A stretch of 25,981 nt of DNA, taken from contig CAKZZO010000014.1 of NCBI GenBank assembly GCA_937885175.1, forward strand, positions 1 through 25,981, in the 5' to 3' direction. Positions 1 to 7,283 of the stretch are shown here, piece by piece. How positions within the stretch are numbered: the stretch's first letter is position 1; every line of letters starts with the position of its first letter. The notes under the pieces were generated by a model. The model saw only the letters and a program-made list of their open reading frames with translations, ran no database searches and was not told the origin of the DNA. Origin of the DNA: an uncultured Treponema sp. Its GTDB lineage: Bacteria; Spirochaetota; Spirochaetia; Treponematales; Treponemataceae. The translations under genes and the position numbers were made by a program.

Positions 1-121
1 TGAGACTCTTTTACCTGTGCCCTTTTTGTCTTGCTTGTGAATGGATTATAATGCGGAGGTCCTGCAAGAGAAAAACGCTTTTCATACATTTACACTGCTT
101 CCGCAGCCACTATTTTTCCGC

Positions 122-150
122 TTGCCTTTCCCCGGCAAAATGACTATCTT
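122..150 (+). promoter_or_regulatory. candidate sigma70 promoter abutting the first gene
   Basis: TTGCCT (122-127), a 17-nt spacer and TATCTT (145-150) end six nt before the ATG at 157. Each hexamer matches the consensus at four of six positions. No Shine-Dalgarno is visible before the ATG, so transcription from here would give a leaderless or nearly leaderless mRNA. A better -10, TATAAT at 47-52, lies further up with only a poor -35 (TTTTGT, 24-29) and is an alternative. Bases 1-121 hold nothing else that I recognise. Confidence 0.35.
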
Positions 151-156
151 TAAACC

Positions 157-1863
157 ATGAAACCCCACATTGTTTCCATACAGGACGACAAACTCTTTCT
201 TTCCACTTCTCTTTCTCAGGACGCTTTTGGACGCACACAGTATATCCGCGAAATTGACGAGGCAGGTTTTGTCGCCACCCTCCCGCCAGAGCCTGCAAAG
301 AGCGGAGACGTAACCTTTGAGGCATGGAAATTTTCCGGCACTCACACTGACGCAAATGACACCGTTGCCTTTACGGGCACAGTATCAGGCAGGGGGCAAA
401 CACTGTATGAGGTATTTGAAAACTCTTCGCAAGACAAAATGCATGAAGCGGCAAAAGCAGTCCTTCTTGCACTCACGGCGGCAATAGAGCAGGAAACTCC
501 GCTAAAGACGGTGGGCGCAGAAGGCATCGTCCTGTTTTCTGGCGCAGATGCATCCGCCACGCGCATTCTCTTTTTGCCCGCCGACCTTTTTGAACGTTCT
601 GCCAGCAATGCGCGCCTCTCCTATGCGGACTATCAGGGATTTTACATCCGCAAGGGGCTTTCCGGCTTGGAGGCACTGCTTTTTACACGGGCAGTCATCG
701 CCTACCGTACCCTCTGCGGAAGCCTCCCCTACACCGAGCCAGACACATCCAGACGGCAGGCAGACATTTTTGATGCCCGTTTTGTACCAAGCTACATGCT
801 GATTAACGGCCTCAACCCGGATTTGGCGACAGCCATTGACTGCGGCCTTCAGGTCAGCGCAGAAGCAAAGCCCCTGCCTGGGGAACGCCGTTTCGTAAAT
901 GAAAAAGACGAAGACCACCGGAAGAAAATTCTTGCCGCAGCAAAAAAATTTTCCTTCTCTGCCTTTGCCCAGGAATTAGACATCAGCGCAGGATCTTCCT
1001 CCCGCCAGCTGGAACTTCCCGAGCCAGAATTTACCGCCCGCCGTGAAAAATTCCTCCACAGGCAGGCTGCCATCGTAAAGCGCAGGCGATTCACCCGCAG
1101 GAACCACACCCGCCTTATCGCCGCGGGCATTGCAGTCTTCCTTGCAGTCTGGGGCATCACCTCATTCCATAGGGAAAATCAAAATCTTGCCACCAGCAAG
1201 GGTCTCACCTCATGGGAGACCACTCAGGAACTCTACGCGACCATCCACAAAAGCAACGTTCCCCATTTACAGGAAATTGCAAAGGGAAAGAAAATCAAGA
1301 ATCTCCGTCAGATTATCGCGGGCTTCTACGTAACCAACCGCAGCCGCTTTGCCATGAATCAGGATGAAGGAACTATCAGCACGGCAGAATGGCTGCACCT
1401 GAAAAACAAGACCAAATACTGGCAGTTCGGCCTTACACAGCTGACAATTGACGGAAAAAGTGCCGACATCTTCTATGACTATCCCACTCGTGCCGACAAA
1501 CAAAAAAAACTGGAGGCAGAAGATGGCGTGGAACTCAAACGCGGTGCTACCGTTCAGCACAAGGCAGAATACTATCTGGTAAACAACAACGGAGATGCCC
1601 AAATCAGCATAAACAGGGTACGCGACACCATTACCCTCACCTGGAAGGGCGGCCGCTGGATTGTAACGGACATTCAAAGCAAAAACAAGCAGACTTTCAT
1701 CTTTACCAAGGACTTTACCGCCGCCTATCAGGCCGCCTTGGATGCTACTGGCGAAGACGTGGCAAAAAGCGTCTCCCTGCTAAGGGAATCATATAACTGG
1801 CTCCCCACGGACGAAGAAGTGGCAAAAGGCAAAGACATGCTGACGGCGCGCTTTTCAAATTGA
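157..1863 (+). CDS. unrecognised single-pass membrane protein, possible degenerate kinase-like cytoplasmic domain
   Basis: A 568-residue protein that I cannot assign to a named family. A single hydrophobic segment at about 320-337 follows a very basic stretch (about 308-319, rich in Arg), so the first ~310 residues should be cytoplasmic and the last ~230 outside the inner membrane. Residues about 118-232 are reminiscent of a Ser/Thr kinase C-lobe: a hydrophobic GIVLF strand, an ILFLP strand, a helix ending in AYRTLCGSLPY like the kinase 'L.G..PF' segment, then LNPDLATAIDCGL like the last kinase helix. No HRD, DFG or glycine loop is visible, so any kinase relationship would be to a pseudokinase and is inference. 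The C-terminal part is mixed alpha/beta without known motifs. The start is the first ATG; there is no SD. The next gene begins 82 nt downstream with its own promoter. Confidence 0.85.
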   Translation: MKPHIVSIQDDKLFLSTSLSQDAFGRTQYIREIDEAGFVATLPPEPAKSGDVTFEAWKFSGTHTDANDTVAFTGTVSGRGQTLYEVFENSSQDKMHEAAKAVLLALTAAIEQETPLKTVGAEGIVLFSGADASATRILFLPADLFERSASNARLSYADYQGFYIRKGLSGLEALLFTRAVIAYRTLCGSLPYTEPDTSRRQADIFDARFVPSYMLINGLNPDLATAIDCGLQVSAEAKPLPGERRFVNEKDEDHRKKILAAAKKFSFSAFAQELDISAGSSSRQLELPEPEFTARREKFLHRQAAIVKRRRFTRRNHTRLIAAGIAVFLAVWGITSFHRENQNLATSKGLTSWETTQELYATIHKSNVPHLQEIAKGKKIKNLRQIIAGFYVTNRSRFAMNQDEGTISTAEWLHLKNKTKYWQFGLTQLTIDGKSADIFYDYPTRADKQKKLEAEDGVELKRGATVQHKAEYYLVNNNGDAQISINRVRDTITLTWKGGRWIVTDIQSKNKQTFIFTKDFTAAYQAALDATGEDVAKSVSLLRESYNWLPTDEEVAKGKDMLTARFSN

Positions 1864-1885
1864 CATATTTACAAATAATGTCATA

Positions 1886-1914
1886 TTGACAAAAGATTGT
1901 TCTCGCTATACACT
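1886..1914 (+). promoter_or_regulatory. promoter of the carboxyltransferase gene
   Basis: A consensus -35 TTGACA (1886-1891) is followed after 17 nt by TACACT (1909-1914); TATACA (1907-1912) with a 15-nt spacer is the alternative -10. The expected transcript begins near 1921 and gives a leader of about 25 nt carrying the GAGGT Shine-Dalgarno just before the ATG at 1946. Confidence 0.6.
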
Positions 1915-1945
1915 GGTGCTATCTTTAACGAGTCGAGGTATTTTT

Positions 1946-3427
1946 ATGGCAGAATATAATCTGGAAAAACAGCATGCCAAAGGAAAACTGCATGCCATTG
2001 AACGCATCAACGCATTGTGCGACAAAGGCAGTTTCATGGAAATGTATGCCGATGCGCGTCATCAGTGCACCAACTTCGGCATGGAAAAGAAAGAAATTCC
2101 CTATGACGGCGTTATCACTGGTTTTGGCACCATCAACGGCAAAAAGGTTGCCGTCTATGCACAGGACTTCACCGTTCAGGGCGGTTCTCTTGGCAAAGTA
2201 CATGGACAGAAAATCGCCGAGCTTATTGCAAAGGCTATTGAAATCAAGTGCCCGGTTATCGGCGTAAACGATTCAGGCGGAGCCCGTATTCAGGAAGGCG
2301 TTGACGCACTGTGCGGTTATGGCGACATTTTCTACCAGAATGTGCGCGCCTCAGGCGTTATCCCCCAGATTTCAATTGTTGCGGGTCCCTGTGCAGGCGG
2401 TGCCGTCTATTCTCCGGGACTGACCGACTTCATCTTTACCGTTGACAAGATTTCCCAGATGTACATCACCGGCCCAAAAGTCGTTAAGCAGGTTATGTTC
2501 ATGGACATCACCGATGAAGACCTGGGCGGAGCGGCAATCCACAGCCAGAAGTCAGGCGTAGCGCACTACCGCTGCAACGATGAAAAAGACTGCTACGAAA
2601 AAGTTCGTAAGCTTCTGGACTATATTCCCCACTTCTACGGCGAAAAACAGACAGTTGAAGGCAAAGTCAAATTTGATGCGCGTCACAAGGCAAAGCACAT
2701 CAACACGATCCTGCCAGAAATCAGCACCAAGGGCTACGACATCCGCGAAGTGATTAACGATGTTACCGATGACGATTCATTCTTTGAGGTAATGGCAGAA
2801 TTCGCCCAGAACGCAGTAGTTGGATTTGCAAAAGTAGAAGGCAAAACCGTTGGCGTTGTGGCAAACAATCCCGGATTCCTTGGCGGCGTATTGAACTGCG
2901 ATGCGTCAGACAAGATTGCCCGTCACGTACGTTTCTGCGACTGCTACAACATTCCCCTCTTGAACTTTGTTGACGTTCCAGGCTTTATCCCCGGTCCTCA
3001 GGAAGAACAGAAAGGCATTATCCGCCACGGGGCAAAAGTACTGTACGCCTACAGCGAAGCATCCGTTCCTAAAGTAACGATTATCACGCGCAAGGCATAC
3101 GGCGGCGCCTACATTGCCATGTGCTCAAAGCACCTTGGCGCAGACTTTGTCTACGCATGGCCCAAGGCAGAAATCGCCGTCATGGGTGCGGAAGGCGCAA
3201 TCGGCATTCTGTATGCAAAGGAAGCAGATCCTGCCGTAAAGGCACAGAAGGGACAGGAATACCGCGAAACCTTTATGACTCCCACCATTGCAGCCCAGCG
3301 TGACTACATCAGCGCAGTCATCCAGCCGGAAGAAACAAGAGACCGCATCGTGCAGAGCCTCTCACTGCTGGAGACAAAGACCAACAGCGACAAACTCTGC
3401 CGCAAGCACGGCAACATTCCGCTTTAA
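1946..3427 (+). CDS. acyl-CoA carboxyltransferase (propionyl-CoA carboxylase beta / methylmalonyl-CoA decarboxylase alpha type)
   Basis: This 493-residue protein has both crotonase-like halves of the biotin-dependent carboxyltransferase family, which moves a carboxyl group between carboxybiotin and a short acyl-CoA. Visible signatures are SGGARIQEGV (110-119), the oxyanion-type GPCAGGAVYSP (147-157), ITGPKVV (174-180), FVDVPGF (341-347) and TRKAYGGAYIAM (381-392). The frame is open upstream to 1886, but the ATG at 1946 is preferred: GAGGT precedes it by 6 nt and family members begin close to this point. The length fits the ~500-residue family norm. It stands alone between a promoter and a strong terminator. 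No biotin carboxylase, biotin carrier or sodium-pump membrane subunit is in the window, so whether it works as propionyl-CoA carboxylase or as a decarboxylase subunit cannot be decided here. Confidence 0.93.
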   Translation: MAEYNLEKQHAKGKLHAIERINALCDKGSFMEMYADARHQCTNFGMEKKEIPYDGVITGFGTINGKKVAVYAQDFTVQGGSLGKVHGQKIAELIAKAIEIKCPVIGVNDSGGARIQEGVDALCGYGDIFYQNVRASGVIPQISIVAGPCAGGAVYSPGLTDFIFTVDKISQMYITGPKVVKQVMFMDITDEDLGGAAIHSQKSGVAHYRCNDEKDCYEKVRKLLDYIPHFYGEKQTVEGKVKFDARHKAKHINTILPEISTKGYDIREVINDVTDDDSFFEVMAEFAQNAVVGFAKVEGKTVGVVANNPGFLGGVLNCDASDKIARHVRFCDCYNIPLLNFVDVPGFIPGPQEEQKGIIRHGAKVLYAYSEASVPKVTIITRKAYGGAYIAMCSKHLGADFVYAWPKAEIAVMGAEGAIGILYAKEADPAVKAQKGQEYRETFMTPTIAAQRDYISAVIQPEETRDRIVQSLSLLETKTNSDKLCRKHGNIPL

Positions 3428-3451
3428 AAATGGCAAAGCCAAGCATAGAAA

Positions 3452-3504
3452 AGCCGTCAGTTATCAGCCCATAAATCGGGTACGGTAACTGACGGCTTTT
3501 TTTT
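3452..3504 (+). terminator. rho-independent terminator of the carboxyltransferase gene
   Basis: A perfect 12-bp stem, AGCCGTCAGTTA (3452-3463) with TAACTGACGGCT (3486-3497), encloses a loop with a small inner CCC/GGG pairing and runs into a T8 tract (3497-3504). It lies 24 nt after the stop codon. Confidence 0.9.
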
Positions 3505-3527
3505 ATAAAAACAAATCTTTCAGACAC

Positions 3528-3555
3528 AAAAAAAGCACCGCAACAAGCGATGCTT
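3528..3555 (-). terminator. rho-independent terminator after the tRNA pair
   Basis: On the minus strand AAGCATCGC, a TTGTT loop and GCGGTGCTT form a 9-bp stem with one G-T pair (3533-3555 on plus), followed by a run of T (3528-3534). It begins 8 nt past the tRNA-Pro gene and would end the Asp-Pro transcript, facing the terminator of the neighbouring plus-strand gene. Confidence 0.75.
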
Positions 3556-3562
3556 TGCAAGG

Positions 3563-3635
3563 TCGGGTAGACTGGATTTGAACCAGCGACCCCTACGTCC
3601 CGAACGTAGTGCGCTACCAGCTGCGCTACTACCCG
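3563..3635 (-). tRNA. tRNA-Pro (anticodon CGG)
   Basis: Full cloverleaf on the minus strand. The acceptor CGGGTAG pairs with CTACCCG, the anticodon stem CTACG/CGTAG encloses TTCGGGA with anticodon CGG, and the T arm is CTGG-TTCAAAT-CCAG. The discriminator base is A. The CCA end is not encoded (the sequence continues ACCTTG), so it must be added after transcription. It lies 40 nt downstream of tRNA-Asp and probably shares its transcript. Confidence 0.96.
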
Positions 3636-3642
3636 ATACATA

Positions 3643-3668
3643 AAAATACCCGCTCCTTTATGAGCGGG
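3643..3668 (-). terminator. hairpin between tRNA-Asp and tRNA-Pro
   Basis: A perfect 7-bp stem, CCCGCTC (3649-3655) with GAGCGGG (3662-3668), has a 6-nt loop. On the minus strand it is followed by TATTTTTA. It could be a weak terminator after tRNA-Asp or a processing structure separating the two tRNAs; the short interrupted T tract argues for partial read-through. Confidence 0.5.
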
Positions 3669-3675
3669 CTAAAGA

Positions 3676-3749
3676 CGGGAGCGAAGGGGCTCGAACCCTC
3701 GATCTCCGGCGTGACAGGCCAGCGCGATAACCAGCTTCGCTACGCCCCC
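3676..3749 (-). tRNA. tRNA-Asp (anticodon GTC)
   Basis: The acceptor GGGGGCG pairs with CGCTCCC (one G-T pair). The anticodon stem CTGGC/GCCGG encloses loop CTGTCAC with anticodon GTC. The T arm contains GGTTCGAGC. The discriminator base is G, as expected for Asp tRNAs, and no CCA is encoded. It is the first gene of the pair and has a promoter directly upstream. Confidence 0.97.
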
Positions 3750-3760
3750 GTAACTTCCTT

Positions 3761-3790
3761 ACTATAGCAAAAAATCGGCTTATATGTCAA
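3761..3790 (-). promoter_or_regulatory. promoter of the tRNA-Asp/tRNA-Pro unit
   Basis: On the minus strand a consensus TTGACA (3785-3790) is followed after 18 nt by TATAGT (3761-3766), preceded by TGC (extended -10 type). The -10 ends 11 nt before the tRNA-Asp 5' end. It lies back to back with the promoter of the plus-strand foldase gene. Confidence 0.75.
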
Positions 3791-3851
3791 GCACATGCTA
3801 AAGAAATTTTAGTATTTTTTACAGAAATGCATAATCTCTGATTTCGCTACA

Positions 3852-3880
3852 TTGACAGTGCAAGGCGACCATGATAGAAT
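3852..3880 (+). promoter_or_regulatory. promoter of the foldase-DUF115 operon
   Basis: TTGACA (3852-3857), a 17-nt spacer and TAGAAT (3875-3880). The predicted start is near 3887, giving a leader of about 39 nt with an AAGGATG Shine-Dalgarno (3911-3917) before the ATG at 3926. Confidence 0.75.
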
Positions 3881-3925
3881 ATTTTCTACTATAATTTATC
3901 AAAAAAAGAAAAGGATGTTTTAATT

Positions 3926-5488
3926 ATGAAAAGAACCTTGCTTTATGTCGGCTCTGTTTTTATCTTAATTCTCTCAGCGGTCACATTTATTTTTGTTCCC
4001 GCCATGCTCCACGGTACCCCCAAGGGTCTCGTATTCGGCAAGTATGACGGCAAAAAGATTGAACTGGCACAGGGAACTGAATTCGCCACTTCCGTAGGAA
4101 ATTTCAGTGACTTATACAAGAATCAGGGACAGTCACTCAATGACTCTGCCTATTTCTACATTTACAATTATGCATTCAACGCAACCGTTTCCTATCTTGC
4201 AGGAAAAGATGCTGTAAAGTCATCAGGCTACGAACCCACGGCAACTACTGTTTCCCGGGCAATGCTCCCCTACTTCTCTGACGAAAAGGGAAACTATTCT
4301 GCAAAACTCTACAACTCAACATCAGAAGCAACACGCAATTCCCTCAAAAAGGATTTGGAAAACAAGCTGGCATGGACTCGCTACTATGAAGACCTTTTCG
4401 GAACTGATGCCCTCAACACCGACGGCTACTACATGGGTCTCACCTGCCTGCAGAACTATGGAAACTACATCCGTCTCCTGCAGTATGAAGGTGCCGCAAA
4501 ACTGGGCAACAACGCCTTCTTCGGACTGAAAACTTCTGACGCAGAAACAGAATTCCTCGCAAACCTTGGCAGCAGCAAACGCTCATTTGACCTGGTTGCA
4601 TGGGACAAATCCACCTATCCTGATCAGGAAGTCATCATGTATGGTGTTGACCACTACGAACTCTTTAACAAGCATGACATTTCCGTCATTTCAGTTGACG
4701 ACAAGGCACAGGCAGAAAAACTCCTCGGTCAGATTAACAACAATGAAGTCACCTTTGAGGATGCCATCAAAGAATTCTCAAAGAAATATTACACAGGCGA
4801 TGACGGCAAGTTGACTTCAAACTATGAATATCAGATTAAGGAAATCATTCCGAATGAAGATGACTTTAACAGCGTCATCGCACTGGAAAAAGATGCTGTT
4901 AGCGGTGTCATTCAGACTGCCAACAACAGCTACTCTATTTTCCGCCGCAACGAAAAGCGTGGTTTGAATCACCTGAACGTAGAAGAGAATATTGATGTTG
5001 TAAGAAATTATCTTGACAGCCATGAAGCGGGCATTGCAGAAGAATACTACACCAATATCGCAAAAGACTTTGCCGCCAGTGCAGTTGCAAACGGTTTTGA
5101 CCGTGCATGCAGAGACGCAAAAGTTACAAAAGTAGCGGTTCCTGCCTTTACGCTGACTTACGGTGAAAACGCAATGACTGGAAAGATTCCCAGCGACATA
5201 AAAGAACTGCAGGGAGCCGGCAACAACGAAAACTTCCTGGAAAAGGCTTTTGCCCTCAAGAATGGCGAAGTTTCAGAACCGATTATCCTTGGCAACAACG
5301 TGCTGGTGCTCAAGCTTACTGGCGAACAGAATGACCCAGTTACTGATGAAGCAAAGAAAACGGTTGCGGGAAACATCACATCCTTTGATACCGCCACTGC
5401 ACAGGCAGCACTGCTTGCAAGTTCAAAGGTTGAAAACAACGTGCAGCAAGTCTTCTTTAACGAAATCATGGCAACAAAAAACAACTAA
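3926..5488 (+). CDS. membrane-anchored SurA/PpiD-like parvulin-type peptidyl-prolyl isomerase
   Basis: A 520-residue protein with an N-terminal hydrophobic segment (about 5-27) after MKR, either a signal anchor or an uncleaved signal, so the bulk lies in the periplasm. Residues about 50-210 resemble the SurA/PpiD N-terminal chaperone part (helix-rich, aromatic). Residues about 252-342 have the parvulin pattern: ISVISVDDKAQAEKLL, then TFEDAIKEFSKKY, a GDDGKL turn and a DAVSGVIQ...YSIFR ending. A second partial match (about 436-466, LKNGEVSEPIILGNNVLVLKL) suggests another PPIase-like module. The expected role is folding or targeting of exported outer-membrane or periplasmic proteins; the catalytic activity of the parvulin parts is not proven. 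It has a strong promoter and SD. The next gene starts 12 nt after its stop. Confidence 0.82.
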   Translation: MKRTLLYVGSVFILILSAVTFIFVPAMLHGTPKGLVFGKYDGKKIELAQGTEFATSVGNFSDLYKNQGQSLNDSAYFYIYNYAFNATVSYLAGKDAVKSSGYEPTATTVSRAMLPYFSDEKGNYSAKLYNSTSEATRNSLKKDLENKLAWTRYYEDLFGTDALNTDGYYMGLTCLQNYGNYIRLLQYEGAAKLGNNAFFGLKTSDAETEFLANLGSSKRSFDLVAWDKSTYPDQEVIMYGVDHYELFNKHDISVISVDDKAQAEKLLGQINNNEVTFEDAIKEFSKKYYTGDDGKLTSNYEYQIKEIIPNEDDFNSVIALEKDAVSGVIQTANNSYSIFRRNEKRGLNHLNVEENIDVVRNYLDSHEAGIAEEYYTNIAKDFAASAVANGFDRACRDAKVTKVAVPAFTLTYGENAMTGKIPSDIKELQGAGNNENFLEKAFALKNGEVSEPIILGNNVLVLKLTGEQNDPVTDEAKKTVAGNITSFDTATAQAALLASSKVENNVQQVFFNEIMATKNN

Positions 5489-5500
5489 TCGGAGTTCTAT

Positions 5501-7267
5501 TTGCCGGCACAAGTAACAAAGCCCTGTCTGGTTCAAACTGGTCAGGGCTTTTCTCTTTCTTACAACGGAAGATTTCTCTATTCAAAGTATGCGCCGCAAA
5601 AAGCGATTGTACAGACCGTTGCAAACCTAGTCCTCTTGCCCGGCACACTGATTCTCTGCGCATCCCCCTGTCTCTGGTACGGTCTTTCAGAACTGCTTGC
5701 AAAGCTCCCCGAAAACTCTTTTGTGCTGGGCATTGAGGCTGACGAAAACCTGCATGAACTTGCGGCAAAAGGATTAGAAGATTTTAGGAACAGATGCTCA
5801 TGTGCGGAAGCGCAAACGCCAATGAAGTCAGCATTTCCCCTTGACCTGCTTGCACCTGACGAATTATTGGATATTGCAGAGATTATGTATCAGGGAAAAA
5901 CGAGGCATGGAAGCGTCCTGCCACCTGTTCATACATTCCGTCGCGCCCTGCTTTTGGAAATGAGCGGCGGAACGGCTTTGCATGCAGAACTTTACCGACA
6001 GATAGACGGCGCGGCAGAAAACGCCATCGCTTCCTTTTGGAAAAACCGTCTTACCCTCACCAAACTGGGGCGGCTTTTTTCCCGCAATGTTTTCCACAAC
6101 CTTGCCGCACTTCCCCGCTCCACGCCTCTTTCAGCCTACCTCAAAAAAATAAGCCGCCCCATCATCGTCTTTGGTGCAGGAGAAAGCGCAGAAACAACAA
6201 TTAAGTCTCTTTCCCCCGAGGCATGGAAAGACTATTTTGTACTCGCCGTAGACGCAGCCCTTCCAGTCCTCACGCAAAGCGGCATCCAGATAGACGGCAT
6301 CGTAGCCGTGGAATCCCAGCTGGCCATAGAAAAAGCCTACATTGGAAGTGCCCCCTGCCTCATGCCAGAAAAAGGACAGATACCGATACTGTTTGCAGAC
6401 ATTTCCTCCCGCCAGCAGGTAACGAATCACACGCAGGGCGAGGTCTGTTATTTTGCCTCAAAGTTTGCAGACACAGGTTTTCTTTCCGACTTGCAGGCAA
6501 AAGAATTTTTCCCACCGCAAATACCGGCCCTAGGCTCTGTCGGACTTACGGCAACCTATTTGTCGCTGCAACTGCGAAAAAGCAATGACATCCCCGTGTA
6601 TGTGACAGGACTCGATTTTTCATTCAGTCTTGGACTGACCCATACCCGTGGAGCCCCCGCACACATCGCCCGCCTTTCAAAGTCAAATCGTCTCGCACCC
6701 CCCGCAAACTATGATGCCGCATTCAGGATAGGTGCCCACTTTGCAGCGGGAAAAAACGGCTGCGTCTGCACGGACACGGCATTAAGCGGCTACGCGCAGC
6801 AATTCGCCGGATTTTTCTGCGGAGTAAAAAATCTGTTTGACATCGGAAAAAGCGGACTTTCGCTGGGGCTCCCCTTTGTGACTTTTGGCACAGACGGACA
6901 CATGGAAGCAGAAAACTCCTTGCACGAAGGCAGAAAATGCAATGCTTCTCAAAAAATAAAGGAGAGCGGGCAAGGCCTGGACAGAAAAGAAGGACTGACA
7001 CAGCATGTGGAGGCATTTTTTGAGCAGGAGCGAAAGGCTTTACTCAGGCTAAAAGACCTTTTGATGCATGGCGAAAGCGTAAAATCAACAAAAATGTCCG
7101 TACAGGAAGAAATCGGCGGTCTTTTGGCGCGGCGAGAATACCTCTACCTGCACTTTCCTGACGGCTACGAATGTAGACCCAGCGACCTGGGATTTTTAAA
7201 GCGTGTCCGCAACGAAATCGATTTTTTTCTGAAAGACATAGAATCAAGCGGCTGCCGATGCGTCTGA
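5501..7267 (+). CDS. DUF115 / MptE-like motility-associated protein
   Basis: A 588-residue protein containing the DUF115 domain (6-hydroxymethylpterin pyrophosphokinase MptE-like). In bacteria this family is annotated as motility-associated factor or Maf-type glycosyltransferase and is linked to flagellin glycosylation. The core is at about 195-390: a Rossmann-like IIVFGAGESAE (221-231), FVLAVDAAL (246-254), IDGIVAVESQ (264-273), PALGSVGLTA (342-351) and PVYVTGLDFSFSLGLTHTRG (365-384). The N-terminal YNGRFLYSKYAPQKA (21-35) is also typical. The start is a TTG with GGAG 6 nt upstream (5491-5494); there is no nearby in-frame ATG and conserved sequence begins about 20 residues later. It follows the foldase gene by 12 nt, so they are probably co-transcribed. 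It converges on lepA with only 16 nt between stops and no visible terminator. Confidence 0.85.
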   Translation: MPAQVTKPCLVQTGQGFSLSYNGRFLYSKYAPQKAIVQTVANLVLLPGTLILCASPCLWYGLSELLAKLPENSFVLGIEADENLHELAAKGLEDFRNRCSCAEAQTPMKSAFPLDLLAPDELLDIAEIMYQGKTRHGSVLPPVHTFRRALLLEMSGGTALHAELYRQIDGAAENAIASFWKNRLTLTKLGRLFSRNVFHNLAALPRSTPLSAYLKKISRPIIVFGAGESAETTIKSLSPEAWKDYFVLAVDAALPVLTQSGIQIDGIVAVESQLAIEKAYIGSAPCLMPEKGQIPILFADISSRQQVTNHTQGEVCYFASKFADTGFLSDLQAKEFFPPQIPALGSVGLTATYLSLQLRKSNDIPVYVTGLDFSFSLGLTHTRGAPAHIARLSKSNRLAPPANYDAAFRIGAHFAAGKNGCVCTDTALSGYAQQFAGFFCGVKNLFDIGKSGLSLGLPFVTFGTDGHMEAENSLHEGRKCNASQKIKESGQGLDRKEGLTQHVEAFFEQERKALLRLKDLLMHGESVKSTKMSVQEEIGGLLARREYLYLHFPDGYECRPSDLGFLKRVRNEIDFFLKDIESSGCRCV

Positions 7268-7283
7268 GCCGAAAGAAATTCTC

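Noticed and set aside
1886..1945. Twenty-residue N-terminal extension of the carboxyltransferase
   Set aside because: The earlier start would lie in the -35 box and lacks an SD; the ATG at 1946 has GGT-type SD spacing and matches the expected family start.
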